From the NCBI GenBank assembly GCA_009746045.1, contig RPFO01000448.1, positions 2,102,047 to 2,166,046 on the forward strand: a DNA stretch of 64,000 nucleotides, read 5' to 3'. The translations under genes were made by a program, and so were the position numbers. The notes below the pieces were generated by a model. The model did not search any database. It worked only from the letters and a program-made list of their open reading frames with translations, and was not told where the DNA came from. This document shows, piece by piece, positions 10,587-22,805 of the stretch. The DNA is from Mesostigma viride (Eukaryota > Streptophyta > Mesostigmatophyceae > Mesostigmatales > Mesostigmataceae). The first letter of the stretch is position 1; each line of letters starts with the position of its first letter.

Positions 10587-10830
10587 TTGAGTTCCCGCAT
10601 CATCCAGCAAGATCAGTTCACAAGTGGCCTTGTGATGAGGGTCGCGCTATATATAGGTGGTATGGTCCTGTGACCAGCTGTCATCGAGGCCATTCCAAAA
10701 GTCCAATGGCTGCTGCAATTTGTGATCCAGTTGGCTCATGATTAAGTTCCCAAGTGAAATCTTGTGATGAGGGTTGCGCTATACATAGGTGTGCCATCCT
10801 GTGACCAAGACTTGGACACGGGTATAGCGC
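10556..10830. repeat. Tandem duplication of the EF-hand gene's 3' end (about 139-bp offset)
   Basis: CCAAAAGTCCAA at 10556 recurs at 10695, and TGTGATGAGGGT at 10631 recurs at 10763, with GCGCTATA-TAGGT and CCTGTGACCA following in both. The first copy includes the last codons and stop; the second is non-coding. A third, more decayed copy may follow (10815-10925). Confidence 0.75.
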
Positions 10831-11995
10831 TATATATAGCAATATGGGCTGCACCTTTCTGTGAAGGAGCTTTCTGTCGAGGAGCGATATCTGTGTGGCG
10901 GGGGGCCCATCTTGTGATGGGCAGTTTGTTAGCATTATCGGAGGCCATCCCCTTTCTAACATGAGTCGCCTTCCGCAGCCATATGTTGTCACTCCTCTTG
11001 GGACCAGATCAGTGGTCTGAGGAGGGGGAAGAAACGGATGGTTTTCTTGCGAAGCGATCGACCATGGAGTGTACCTTGCGGTGCTGCACCAAAGTGCGAT
11101 GAAGGCGTGATGATGTCCTGGTGCTGCAACCCCCCACCATGTTGTAGCTGATGGATCCGTGCTTTTAGGCTGCACCACCCTGATGGTCAAGGGGTCCACC
11201 TTTGGGTGCAGCGCCCTCGGGCGAGCCCAAGCGTGTGCGTGCGTTGCATATTTGATCCTGCAATGAAGGACTCGGTTCTGTGGTGCCACATGACATGGCA
11301 AGAATCGCACTGCATGACATGGCGAGAATCGCACTTATTTGGGGGGCTATGGCTTTCTGCCGACTTCATCAGCCGCATCGTTTAGTGACGAGCCCATGGA
11401 GTTTGTTATGTGATGATGTATATAGTCTGGTAGCGACCGTGGCTGCTTTGCATGGCCTCATATGCTGAGGCCTGCACCATGGGCAAATCAGGAGACAAGC
11501 GAGGGGGGAAAACGATCGTGGGCATGCATGCCACAGTGTGGTGGCGGCGTGCGGTTAGGGCACCTGTCTGGTGGGTGGGCGATGGCCTTTGTTTCGACAT
11601 GCAGTGAATTCAAACACGCCGCATCTCAGAACCAGACTCTCTGATTGCATAGTAAGTGCTAATGGCAGTTGCTGACCATGGCTGCCTATCAAGTGGGCCT
11701 TTCGTTAGGTATTTTTTCAGGCCTTTGGTCTTGTCCCGGGGCCATCAGTGTACATGGATCCCCTGTCCACAGTTTTCCATGCAAGCACGATGCTGTATTG
11801 TGTCAGGCTCTGGACATGGGTTCAGCTGCCCACTCCGCACCATAATTCTGTTTCCGTGATGGTGTTGTAACCGCCTGGCGCTCCAGCTGGAACGGGTGGA
11901 TGCATTGCATCGCCAGTTACTGCCACTTGTGCCAACTTATGTTCAAAAGCCAGCGGAAATGAATGAATTTAGTGCTTCATCCAGCGGACAGAAGG
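10831..11995. other. Region without a supported gene
   Basis: I see no convincing exon. A direct 24-bp repeat (CATGACATGGC-AGAATCGCACT) occurs twice at 11285-11335. Confidence 0.4.
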
Positions 11996-11999
11996 CGTG

Positions 12000-12306
12000 C
12001 GGTTGGCTGTCAAGAGCTTTGGAGGGACGAAAGTAAGGTCATGGGACCTCTAGCTGGGCTGGTCGGAGGCTCGGAGCTTGGGAGTCCTAACCCAAGTACG
12101 ATCTGGCTCCTGTATCTGCACCCAACTAAGGCATGAGCTAGACAAGACCCCTAGGGTCGCGAGCACCATAGATATAGAATAGGATTGTTTTGTAGATAGC
12201 ATGTAGATAGCTTAGACCGGTAGGATTGCGTTCCATCCATCCATCGGTTTTAATGCTCCGTGACTCCCCAACGGGAGCACGAGTCTAATTAAATAATTAA
12301 TAAACC
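12000..12306 (+). mobile_element. LINE 3' end fragment
   Basis: The block GACTCCCCAACGGGAGCACGA followed by an AATTAA-rich tail (12258-12306) is the plus-strand counterpart of the 3' ends at about 160-200 and 16285-16315 on the minus strand. Upstream sequence is AT-poor and non-coding, as expected of a 3' UTR. Confidence 0.5.
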
Positions 12307-12489
12307 CAGGCAGTTAAATGTCGATCTCTTGATCAATGTGGTAGTCTTTCTAAGTGAATTCTTTACGAATTCTTTTGATACCATGGTGTAGAAAGTTAAT
12401 ATTAACTAATTAATTAAAAGCACGTAGACTGCGTCACGTGCGGGTACCAATAAAGGAACCTTCAACCCTTGCCCCAGAATATACGCAGA

Positions 12490-13465
12490 ATATACGCATC
12501 GAAAGCGAGGGAGGGCGCCCCAGCTTCTCTCACTGCCTTACGTGGGCAGGCCACAGAGGACTCTCTCTGCGTCATAGCACTTGCAGGCCGGCCAAATTGT
12601 GGGTGTAACATACGACAGGAAGCAGCAAAAGTACTTATAGTGGATGCAGTGAGGCTGCCCCATCGATGGTCCAGAGGCCACAGATAGCTAGGCGCTTGTA
12701 ACTCATTGAGAGCTGCCGGTTTGGGAGAGTATGTACAGGCCTCTCCCGGAGCCTCTTTGAGAGCCCAGCGGACAAGATTTCGTTTCTCAGACGCCGCAAG
12801 CGGCTCGAGAATACTCCCTTCACCGTGGACGACGACTGGACCCTGGCACAGCAACAACGGCGACGGGAGCTATGGCCGACCTACCTCCAGCTCCGGCAGA
12901 CCAAGGCGGGCCAGCCGGTGTACTGGAAGGGGGCGGCCATCTACGTCGGCCACAAGCCCTGGCAAGCGACCCCCTCGACCACCGCGGCCCCAGCAACTCC
13001 AGCCCCAGCCTAGGGGAATACATGGCAGTAGTGTAGAATAGTTAGACAGTGGCCTTGTACATGCCCGCCTACTACAGGCACTATACCAGCTTAGGCCTAG
13101 CCTTATTAGTCATGTACATGTGTGCCTATGATGAGCCACCCTCCAGATGATGCCTAGCTTTATTTAATTATGCAGTGCCCATGCAGGGAGTAACTCTCTG
13201 CTGAGACGCCATGCCCTAGCTTTTTTGGTATAGCTATGCTGATCTTCCCCCCCATGACAGGCTCCCCCTTCGCTGGGCATAGCTTGAAGATCATGGGGAT
13301 GCAAGTGCCCTGGTGCACCTAGAGCAAGGGTCCTTTACATCCCCACCCTTGCAGGAAGTAGCTTAGGATGTATGATAGGCCATGTGCCCCCCTCTCAGGG
13401 GCTATGTGCTACATATACTCCCAACGGAGTTATGTTACAATTCAATTCAACAATTCAATTCTCCC
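12490..13465 (+). mobile_element. LINE relic: ORF1 C-terminus plus 3' end
   Basis: Codons 12825-13013 encode DDDWTLAQQQRRRELWPTYL, then QPVYWKGAAIYV, the same ORF1 C-terminal signature as at 485-860 and 16745-17055. The remainder to about 13465 looks like 3' UTR and ends with ACTCCCAACGGAGTTATGTT followed by an ACAATTCAATTC tail. That block matches, in reverse, the 3' ends at 985 and 54890. The copy retains little coding capacity. Confidence 0.65.
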
Positions 13466-13591
13466 GGAGCCTCAGGGTTCTTAGGGGCCAGTACACCCAG
13501 GGGTCACCCACCTGCAACCCCATGGTGTAGAAAGGTTTTTTAATAGTATATGAACTACATGTGCACCACACAAAGCGGAATAGATAGCGGC

Positions 13592-13720
13592 GAGTGGTTT
13601 TCGCCTGGTAAATAGTAACGGACCCAATTGCCCGAGTGGCAAAAGTTTCCGTCACTATTTATATATAGTAACGAAAACCTCGTACTTGTCGGGGGTTCGA
13701 ATCCCCATTGCAACACGGGT
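13592..13720 (+). ncRNA. tRNA-like/SINE-like segment with Pol III box A and box B
   Basis: TGCCCGAGTGG at 13629-13639 matches the type 2 promoter box A consensus at 10 of 11 positions. GGTTCGAATCC at 13694-13704 matches box B perfectly inside a 16-base T-arm-like hairpin. The spacing is 55 bp. The acceptor stem does not close, so this is not an intact tRNA. A tRNA-derived SINE or tRNA pseudogene is more likely. The left part (13592-13672) is homologous to both arms of the foldback at 15466-15696. Confidence 0.4.
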
Positions 13721-13829
13721 ATTTCCGAATACCGGAAGGAGTAAACACCAAAAGGCCAAACGGAAGCGCCGGAAGGGAAAATATGCCCGGTTGAACTATC
13801 GTTAAGGCGATATTCGGTACTGCAGTAGG

Positions 13830-15115
13830 CATCAGCGGTACGAGGCTCTCGAGGCCCGGGCTGTTGGTCTCAAAATCAGCCCCAAGACGGAAGCCATGGC
13901 CATCGGCCTGGCCGCCCGGCTCCCCCCCTGAGCTCCGCCTGTTATATAGACGATCACCCCAGTGCCCTTCCCCGCTTCCGGTCGCTTCAAGAGCTCTGCT
14001 CGGCAGCTGGCTCCCCGACTAGCTGCGAGGGCGACATGACGACCCGGATTGGTATGGCCTGGGCACAGCTCGATCACGAGCACCGTCGCTGGTGGAGCAA
14101 CTCCGCCCTGCCCCGGACTGTCAAACGCAACCTCTTAATTCAAGGTCGTCGTCCTGACGACCCTGACCTATGGAGCCGAGACGTGGACGCTGACGCAGGA
14201 GCTGGAGCAGCAATTCGACGGTGCGGTCACCACTGAAGATGCTCCGTAGTGCACATGCTCAATGTACCATTTAGCCTGCACAAGTTAGCCATGAAGATTT
14301 GTATGCTGATTTACCATTTGTATGCTTCCCATATTATTAGGCACAGGCGCCTGGGTCTCGCTGGGAACCTCGCACGCACAAATCAGGTAGACACGATGGA
14401 TAGCTCAGCAGGCACCGGCCAAGCCCGCCCAACCTAGCTGGGCGTTTTGTTCTCACATGGCGTGCCCCGGGCCGAGCGTGGCCAGCCGTGGACCTTCGAT
14501 CCGGGATCATAGGCTAGGCATGGATATGTGCTAGTAACCCACGTCGATCGCAACATGGGCTCACACCAGGTCACTGAGGTCAGCCCCCTGGCATGTCTGT
14601 CATCTGGAGGCAGATGGTTCGCAAGGATAGGTGGCTGGTAGTAATGAAGGAGACCACCCCCAAGTCAGTGGGGGCTCTGCGTGTGACCAAGTATGGCATT
14701 CACAGTGATTCGGGCCGTGGTGCCCACAACCCCGTAACTAGGTCTTAGATAGCTAGCTCCATCCATCCCATGTGCTACACTAGACGTGACGGGCTCACAC
14801 CCGGGCAGCCTCCTGGTTTGTCTGTAATATGGAGGCAGATGGTACGCAAGGATAGATGGCAAGTAGTGATGAAGGAGACTGGTCACCCCCAAGTCTGTGG
14901 GGGCTCCGGACGCGCGTGACCGCGTATGGCATTCTTCATAGCGATTCGGGCCGCGGTGCCCACAAACCTGTAACTAGGACCTATAGATAGCTTAATACAC
15001 CATCCATTCCATCCCATGTTCCCCTCCCACTGAGGACTTACTTATGCTCACGTGACGCAGTCGCGTGTCTATTTATTAATTAATTAATTAATTAATTAAT
15101 TAATCCATCCATCCG
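13830..15115 (+). mobile_element. LINE relic: reverse transcriptase C-terminal part and 3' end
   Basis: Around 13835-14230 several frames resemble the RT C-terminal half of the LINE at 54870-57808 (ARAVGL-IS-KT-AM-IG, then RIG-AWA). A later stretch near 14340-14400 resembles its terminal domain (GNLARTNQVDT versus GHLARTSQVDT). Frames are broken repeatedly. The element ends in a (TTAA)n tail at 15078-15105. The 3' part is internally duplicated. Confidence 0.6.
14557..15019. repeat. Direct duplication of about 232 bp in a LINE 3' region
   Basis: Copy A (14557-14789) and copy B (14790-15019) share GGGCTCACACC, GGAGGCAGATGGT-CGCAAGGATAG, AGTGGGGGCTC-type and GATTCGGGCCG-GGTGCCCACAA blocks in order. 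Divergence is roughly 15 per cent by eye. Confidence 0.8.
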
Positions 15116-15465
15116 CCATCCCAGTGATCCCACTCGACTGTACTGAGGACTTATGCTCACGTATAACGCTGTTACGTGTTACTGATTAATTAATTACTAG
15201 CCGCTACACTACCGCCTCGTCTGCCATGCATTACAGTAGACGACAGCTCGGATGAGGATTACATCCCCATCTAGTGCTTAATGGTTGGGGAATGATGCAG
15301 ACGATATTTGTTTAAACTTTTGTGTAAATATTTTTTCTAATGAGATTAGCATAGTACTCCGTGGCATGCCTTTTTATTGCGCATGACACGCAAGTACCTA
15401 CTGACTTAATTAATAATCGATCAGCGGTACAATATAGATATCGGCCCCCACACTATGACGTTTTA

Positions 15466-15696
15466 GTTACTATAAATAGTGACGGAACCTTTTGCCACTC
15501 AGGCAATTAGGTCCGTTAATACTATTTACCCGGCGAAAACCACTAGCTCGCCGGTATCAATTCTGCGCCATGCACGTTCACGTGAACTTAACGCGGAATA
15601 TAGAAACCGGCGCCGGAGTGGTTTTCGCCAGGTAAATAGTAATGGACTTATATGCCTGAGTGGCAAAAGGTTCCGTCACTATTTTAATATAGTAAC
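15466..15696. mobile_element. Foldback (MITE-like) element with ~80-bp inverted arms
   Basis: The left arm, 15466-15544, begins GTTACTATAAATAGTGACGG and continues through CTTTTGCCACTCAGGCA to TTTACCCGGCGAAAACCACT. The right arm, 15617-15696, is its reverse complement with few mismatches. The loop is about 70 bp. Each arm contains the box-A-like GCCTGAGTGGC in opposite orientation. I see no clear target duplication or ORF. Confidence 0.75.
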
Positions 15697-16265
15697 TCCC
15701 TGTAGCTTATCAATAGTTGTCGGCGAGGGTCTCATTATTGATAACAATTAACATCATCGTGGACTAAGCCCATAAGCACAGATGTTGTCTGTACAAGAAG
15801 CTCTTGCGCGGTTATGACGAAAATCCCCTGCCGTACGTGCATCGGTGGGGTATAGTGTTAGCCGTTCAAGGGCATGTGACCAGGACAAAAAAACTCTGGG
15901 TATTTACAAGAAGTTACCGCCCTGCGCGCAGTGCGCGGTGCAATCAATGGCCGGCTGGCCGCCGACAGCCAATAAAGCTCTAACAATGAATTATTTATAA
16001 ACTACACTTTACTATGTCAGAGCTCAACGATGCCAATGTCCCATAACTGACATATATATAACATATATATATAGGTTCCTCCCGTTAGGCGTTTCCATTG
16101 GTCTTATCGTAGTATAGAGCTTTGACATGGCTCTGTATATAGGTTTATAGCTGGGCGTTTGCTTTGGTTTGAGTGATTTCACTCTGCTGTAAGTAATTAT
16201 ATTTTTAATATATATAACATTCTAAATGATTCAATGTATAACTGTCAAACTGTCGATCAGAGTCC
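15697..16265. other. Non-coding AT-rich spacer
   Basis: No gene is visible. Short TATATA runs occur around 16050-16075 and 16200-16220. Confidence 0.5.
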
Positions 16266-16269
16266 CGGC

Positions 16270-18260
16270 TAGTTAATTATAATAATTAATTAATTAAAAT
16301 CGTGCTCCCGTTGGGGAGTCCATGCGGAGCACCGAAGAAGTGCTTTTAACCCTGTATATGTGCACATGCAACAGGAAGAAAGGGCAGAGACCCCCCGTTC
16401 TCCGGAGGCCTTCATGCCAGAGGCATGCCACAGCTGCCATCGGACACGATCGATAGTAGACGATCCGGCAAGTTCTGTGGGTGCAATAAGAGGCCTATGC
16501 ATGTGAGCATATATCATAACAAGGAGCGTGGGCAAGTAATCTGATCATAGCCAGGAGTCGTAGCATGGCTGTACTAGGGCTAAGCTAAGGCTAATAATGG
16601 CTGCATGGTTGTGTACCGTACGGTGTTATAGCTCGGTGCACGTGCCGGACTAGCTAGGTATGGTGGCACAGCTAGGCAAACATTCTATAGGCATGGCTGT
16701 CTGCCATGCATGGCGGCAGTGACTACCAATGAATACAAGCTAGAGCTATTCTAGCCCGCAGGGGGCGTCTACATGTTGTGGTTGATCATCAGGCCCCCGC
16801 CCCGCCAGTACACCTTCGGGGCTTCTGGGGATCCTGCTTGTGGCGGAGGTATTTCGGCCACAGGTCGCGTCGCTGCTGCTGCTGCTGAGCGGGGGTCACT
16901 GGTCGTCGTCCAGCGTCCAGGTGACTAGGCCGGTCGTGCAACCTCTTGCCGTGCGACAGAAAGGAACCGCTGCTTGTCCTCAGGGGAGGGGAAGCTGAGC
17001 AGGACTGGTGGGGGAGCCGCCTTGTCCCGTGATCGAGTGGGGAAGGCGGTAGCACCCACGCATGCAGTTCTATTATACCTCACCCACCAGGCCCATGAGG
17101 GTAAGGAGCTGGTCCTTGAGCTCGTCGGCAAGGGTGGTTGACGTCTCACCTGGCTTCTGGGCCGCCCGGGAAGCGACGCAGCACCACCTGGCACTCGCAG
17201 CGCGAGCGCGGTCGGTGGCCTCCCGTTGTTTTGCCTGGCAAAGGTCTTCAAGCTCCTGGAGTTTCGTAGCAATGGCGTCAGTGGTTGAGGCAGTCGCTGT
17301 CCGCAGCAGGTCCGCATAGGATCGAGAGCTAGGGGCGGGAGGTCGCCAGCATCCTGCCGGGGTGGCTGGGATGCGATGGTGGCCGTCTGCTCCGCTATCT
17401 TTGGGACCTGTGTGGCCACGGCGTCGGTGTGGGCGGTGATGGCTTCAAGCTTCTTCATGAGCACGCCGCACTTGCCCTCCACCTGGTTAAGGCAAGAGAC
17501 AAGTGCTGCCAGCGTGCGTCTCAGATGCCTGCGCCGCGGTGTGCAGCGCCGTGAACTGAGATTGGAGTTAGCCAACTTGTGGATGACCTTGGTTTCCACA
17601 TTGGAGACCCGGGCCTCTGGACACTGTGTTGAGCGTTGTGTTCAGCAAGGTCAGCTTCTCGGCCAACGACCAGGTCACGTGCTCCTGAGTCCAGCACTGC
17701 TCGGATGTCATCCTTGGAGAGGGAGGGAGCCGACGTGGCTGCCGGCTGCGCAGGCCGGGCTGGGTTGCGGAGCTTAGCGACGATGTCGGAACAGTTAGCT
17801 GGAAAAAGCTGCTCAGGATAGCGAGGCGGTGGTCTGGCCGGCCTGCATGGCGAGGAACGCCTCCATGTGGTCGGCGGAAATGCCATTCGGGGACGCTGGG
17901 CCCAAAGAGCTTGCGTTCCTGTGCTAAGATCTGGACTATTTCGGCGCATTCTTCCTTTGACAGGGCCAGCCAGCGAAGGAAAGAAAAGAATCCGTGGCTT
18001 GGGAGGAAAGTTCGCCATTTGCCGTCGTGCCGGCAGCAGGGTTTCTTGGGATCTGACCAGTGAGGCGCTTGGCGATGGTTTTGCTGGTGATGGGTGATTT
18101 GCGGGCGCCCAGACGGCCCTGGGAAAGGACGATGGTGAGCGGGGTCATGGGCTGGGAGCCGGAAAGCTCCTTTTCCAAACCTCGTATTGATTTTGGAGTC
18201 GTCATAGCTGCTTGTCACGTGCGTAACTTTTTCGATACTGCGTTTCAGCCGTAACTGATT
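16270..18260 (-). mobile_element. LINE relic with a nearly full-length, frameshifted ORF1
   Basis: On the minus strand a plausible ORF1 starts at ATG 18205 (MTTPKSIRGLEKELSG). It proceeds through a basic region, then a helical K/E/A-rich stretch around 17350-17110 (IATKLQELEDLCQAKQREA, probably a coiled coil). Next comes ATAFPT-SRDKAAPPPVLLSF near 17045-16990 and the DLTPAQQQQRRDLWPKYL signature near 16890-16860. The order coiled coil, RRM-like segment, basic C-terminal domain is that of L1-type ORF1 proteins. At least four frameshifts or stops break it. The 3' UTR ends at 16275-16310 in a TTAA tail. No RT follows, so ORF2 is lost or lies elsewhere. Confidence 0.7.
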
Positions 18261-18269
18261 ATACTGGCG

Positions 18270-19535
18270 AGTGCGTCTTAAAAGGCGCATCGAATGCAAG
18301 TGATCTGACTGGATTTGGGGCTCAGACGCAAAAGATCTGAGCTCCGCCGTCAGCCATACCGCCGTCAGCCATCCGGCCCATCCCATCAGCCAGCAGCACT
18401 TGGAATCCCGGCTTAATTCCGTGTAAACTCCGAAATGTGCTCCACCTGAAGGTCATTACCGGTTTTCAGCGACAAGTGATCCGAATATGTAGCCATTTCC
18501 TGATAACGACTCGATCTGTCTATAGATTAGCAGGCGCGGGGATGACTATAGACTGACTAGATGTTGCCAACAACTATGCCTGGAAATGAACTTGCCAGCT
18601 GCCTGTAAGTATGTTTTGCCTAAAGTTACTGATCTTTTGCGGCCGTTTAGTTTTTCTCACGCAACCGTCGCATCGTAGTACTTTCGGGGGTTGATGCCAC
18701 AAGAATTTGAAAATATCTAGTACGACTCCAGATGCTGCGGTGTACCGGCTCACAATTGTATTGCATTTGTTGCCTTAGCTAGGTATATAGCTGGGCTGTC
18801 GATCAACCATGGATGGGCAAGCTAGTATTTACTTGTCAGTGGAGCAGTATGGAGAGGAGTTTTGAGCAAATGGATGCGGCCACTAGACAGTCTCTGTGTT
18901 TGGCACAGGGGAACTCCACTAGTCAAGTCAACTGACCTGCCCTCTTCTTAAGGTCACTCAGGGCGAATCAAAGCCCACGGACGCCCCTGTCGAGGGATTC
19001 ACATCGGCAGAACAAGCATGGCCGTGGCTGTATCTAGCTGATCAGAAAGAAAAATGTTGCATGATTTGCCGGGCTCAGGTATACGACCACCGGTTGACCG
19101 CCCGTGTAATAATGGCTACTAATCAAGCTTGAATAAATTGGATTATATTTTGACTTGAATTGAATCGAAGTAAGGATGTGGTCGACCGCTCGAGTACCAC
19201 TTGCATGCGGATGACAGCAATCAGGCCAGGTCGTCTTAGAGCAGAAGCGTTGCAGAAGGGCAATCAGGCCAGGGCAGGTGAGCAGAAGCGGGCGCCCAGC
19301 TGCCATGGCATGTCGAGGACCTCCAGCAAAGGTGCATGACGGTGGAATTTCGTGCAATGATCGTCTCGCTCTGACAGACGTGTGGCGTCGTGTTACTTGC
19401 AATGCGTGCAGGAAGCCTCCATGGCCCCATGTCAGGCATCGCTCACCTAGTAGACAGACCCGGCCCGATTCCGGGTGATGGCTAGAGATTATATCATTAA
19501 ACATTTCATACTGTAAGCCATTGGAATGCGCAGAG
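18270..19535. other. Region without a supported gene
   Basis: No domain or convincing exon is visible on either strand. It is probably 3' flank of the gene ending at 19540 (-). Confidence 0.4.
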
Positions 19536-19539
19536 TACA

Positions 19540-20857
19540 TCATACCGTGCGGGCACTAATGGATGTGGAACTCCTTGTTGTCACATCACTGCCCCTTGAC
19601 GTCGCGTCGCTGCCCCTTGCTGTCACGTCGCCACTCATCGGTACGGGCTGCTGGAGCCCCTGGATGGCGTCCACCACTGCCCGCTGCAGCTCGTGGTACT
19701 CCCGGAAGTTCTCCTGCCCAAGTGGCCACGCATCGCCCGACCAACACAGGTGGTGATGCCCATGCATGTGCGCATGGTCAAACATGTACATGTGGTGGCA
19801 GTCAAGCGTACAGACGTAAGCTCGTCCAGGTGAAAGAAGTCATGGTTTTCCCAAAGGGGTGATGTTTTCACATAATGACAGATAACTTTATTATACCATA
19901 CTCGGATCATGATATCTGGACAGGGGGTTTCAAACTACCGTGCTCACATCATATAAAGCACGGCGCTACGAATGACGCTAGTTGCGGTGACATGACTGCG
20001 GCCCCTTAGTGTGCCAGCAAGTGCACCCTTGTGTCTTCTTTCTCTTAGTCTCCTGAATATCAATGGCTGCGATGAATGCACAGTATGTTCATTTGCATAT
20101 ATAAAGTGAAACGCATGTGGGAACCTGTGGATACCCTCTCGGAAGTCATCCTGGAGCTGAAGCTAGTGGCAGAAATCGAATGGATTACTTGCAAGTCGAT
20201 GACTTATCAACGATGGCTTATCATCGATAGACTGTGCATATAGTAGCGACGATGCAAACCATGGATGACGTATCATCGACTACGGCTATCAGTCGGTGGC
20301 GGACGGGAAAGAGCACCATGTAGCTAGTATTCGATGCGTTTAGGCTAACCGGGGCATGGATTTGTAGCTTTGTGCTCGTGACCAGTTGGTAGCGCTCATA
20401 TAGCCACGATGACAGATATATATTCTGGGCCCGAGAGACCAGCTCTGACACAAGAAAGCCGAGTTTACGACAGGGTTAAAGCCAAGCCCACACTCGGTGA
20501 GGGCTCAGCTGTACATGACCTTCATTTGCATGGCACATAGTACTCAAGCACGCACACATGTGCGAGCGCGCACACACACACACAAACAAACAACCAAACA
20601 CACACACAGACAAATAATAATAATAATAAAATTAAAAAAGGACCCACACATACCCACAACGCACCGAAAGAGCCTCCGTCACCTAATAGCATTTAAACCC
20701 ATCCATGCAATGTAATGCGTATACAGTCCACATCAAGCCACCGCGCACCTGAAGCGCCTCCATCGTCTCGTAGTACTTGAACAGGGTGTCGCGCGGCCAC
20801 AGGGTGTCATGGGGCACTTGGGCGATGGCCGCATTGAGCTGCTTGATCAGCGACACC
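19540..20857 (-). CDS. Last two exons of an unidentified gene
   Basis: The upstream exon, 20857-20749, has acceptor CTCCCCTGCAG and donor GTGCGCGG. It encodes VSLIKQLNAAIAQVPHDTLW and continues to YYETMEALQ. The downstream exon, 19713-19540, has acceptor TTGGGCAG and ends at TGA; it encodes ENFREYHELQRAVVDAIQGL then a serine/threonine-rich tail. Both meet in phase 0. The join reads as an uninterrupted amphipathic helix, which supports the model. The tail contains a short repeat (ARGSDATSRGSDVTTR). Earlier exons should lie to the right of 20857, possibly disrupted by or beyond the transposon at 21631. Family not recognised. Confidence 0.55.
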
Positions 20858-21630
20858 CTGCAGGGGAGGACACAGTGGCGCAAGGAAACTTTGAGTTTAG
20901 CAGACCTTGGAGAAGGGAGCTTGAAGTACTGCCGAGCACCAAGTGACAAGGAAGGACAGCTTATATTGCATACCAAGGTCGGGTGCATGGGCGTGCAGGC
21001 CAGCCAGGCATAATACCGCAGCAGTTCATGTTAACATACAACACATACATATCGACATATACGTGAACATACTGTCCTAGCCACCAGAGTGAGTCCTAAG
21101 CATAACTTCTAAGCTAACATCTCGCTAGCAGGAGGGTCAACTTCCTTGGGCGTAGACAGAAGCAATCAACAGTCCGGAGAGGGGTTAAGATCCCTTCCTA
21201 GTTGCGCCCATTCTCCTTATTAGAACTTCAAGTGTATTCAACCCCCCCACAGGACACAACGAGTACTTAAAAAAGACTACCCATGCCCCCTTCCCTATTC
21301 TCTTACTCCCAGGTTCCCCTCTCACGTCACACCATTTGCCCCAGGAAACCAAATATGACCGCCATTCTCAGGCTGCATCATGGATAGGGGGCTGCTGAAC
21401 TCACTTACCTAAAAACACATGTGGCTTTGTAATGACTCGCACGGTGGGCTAGAACATGCTCACGAGCCCAAGGAGATGTGGTCGTGACATCACACACACG
21501 GACACACACACACATGAGGGATCATGACACACGTCTCCCCTATCAGAAGGCCTAGTACACCTGCCGCAAACGGCACAGAGCATCAGCCCATGTCCGCAGC
21601 CTAGAGGCTACGACCTAACTCTGCAGTGAG

Positions 21631-22319
21631 GGGGACGGGACACACACGAATTTTTTTGGCGCCAAAAAATTCGTGCCGGTACCGAGGTACTCTGGACCAC
21701 AAAGTTTTGGGTGCGTGCGTGGGAGCGTGTGTGCGACGAGATAATGGCGATCGACTACGTGGGCGAAGAGTTTGAAATCGGGTGCCAACTGCTCCTTTAT
21801 GGATGGCAATGCCAAAGTAATTATGAGCACTTCCATCTGAAATCCATTTTGCACAAGGATTGGTTGATTGCCAGCGGGGCTGCGGGCCAGAACCATCCCA
21901 CCCCCCCAAGAGTCTCGACGACAGCCCAAATATTTTTCGCAATGCAGCGTACATGAGGTTTGCTGCGTTAATGGGGAGGCGGGATGATGATGGCGGGGCT
22001 AGGGAGTTGCCCGCCAGGGTTGTCGAGATTATTCGCATGCGCTGGCCTGACCCAGGGGCGAAGTACGTCGGGCTTAAGTCGTCGGGTGAGCGGGCCTGGA
22101 TTTTCTGTTTAGTGCCACGAACAAGCGATGCCCAGTAATTAACGGCGCAAGCGCGGGCAGTGGGCCCGGCGTTCAGCGGAGATCACTGCAGCGTGGAGGG
22201 GGAATGAGAGTAGCTCTGAAGAGGAGCCGAATCCTGCAAGGGGGCCTGGCAGGCATCCGGGCACAACTACGCGAAAGGGCGGTCGTCCACGGACGAGCGA
22301 GCGCGTGGAGACAGTTTGG
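21631..22319 (+). repeat. Left terminal inverted repeat of the MULE
   Basis: Pairs with 24679-25368. The end contains a small palindrome (TTTTTTTGGCGCCAAAAAA) about 20 bp from the terminus; the right end keeps the GGCGCC core but is less symmetric around it. Confidence 0.85.
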
Positions 22320-22805
22320 GTGCCGAGGAGCAGACCTGGTGAAGGGCAAGGGCAGGCGACGGTAGGGGTGCAGGGGCAGGAAGGCGATGGCGTCCAGCAA
22401 GCGCAGGAGGGGACGCCACCTCGCGCGGAGCGACACAGAAAACCGCCGAGCGGATACCGACCGTCGCCCAAGAAGCTGCTGAAGAAGGGTAAGCAGGTTC
22501 GCTGCGTCTCTCCGCAGCCTGCTCCTCCTCCCCCTCCTGTTGCCGACGAGGGTGTGCCACTCAGTATGCCTGCGATAGTGGCTGATTCCCATGCTTTGGA
22601 AGCCACGGTTGCCACATTTCCATGCCCATGATGCTATATGGCACCATGTTGAAGCTAGGGGTCGCTGAGAAGCCTGCAGTCGGTGGAGCAGGTCCCCCCC
22701 CCCGAGGTGGTGCTGTGGTGAACCAACCCTTTCTGCCGCACCGATGCCAGCGATGCTCCTGATGGGAATGCTGAGGGCGCGGGGGCGCCTGATGAGCCTT
22801 GGTGG

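Noticed and set aside
13592-13720. Functional tRNA-Leu or tRNA-Ser gene
   Set aside because: Boxes A and B are good, but the acceptor stem does not pair and the distance between boxes is filled by an AT palindrome shared with a foldback element.
16789-17055. Host polyglutamine protein
   Set aside because: The same DLTPAQQQ...LWP segment occurs in three places, each with a LINE 3' tail, so it is LINE ORF1.
21601-22038. Protein-coding gene of about 145 codons on the minus strand, with a mirror copy at 24858-25403
   Set aside because: The two frames are the same TIR sequence read from each end of the transposon; there is no independent evidence of coding.
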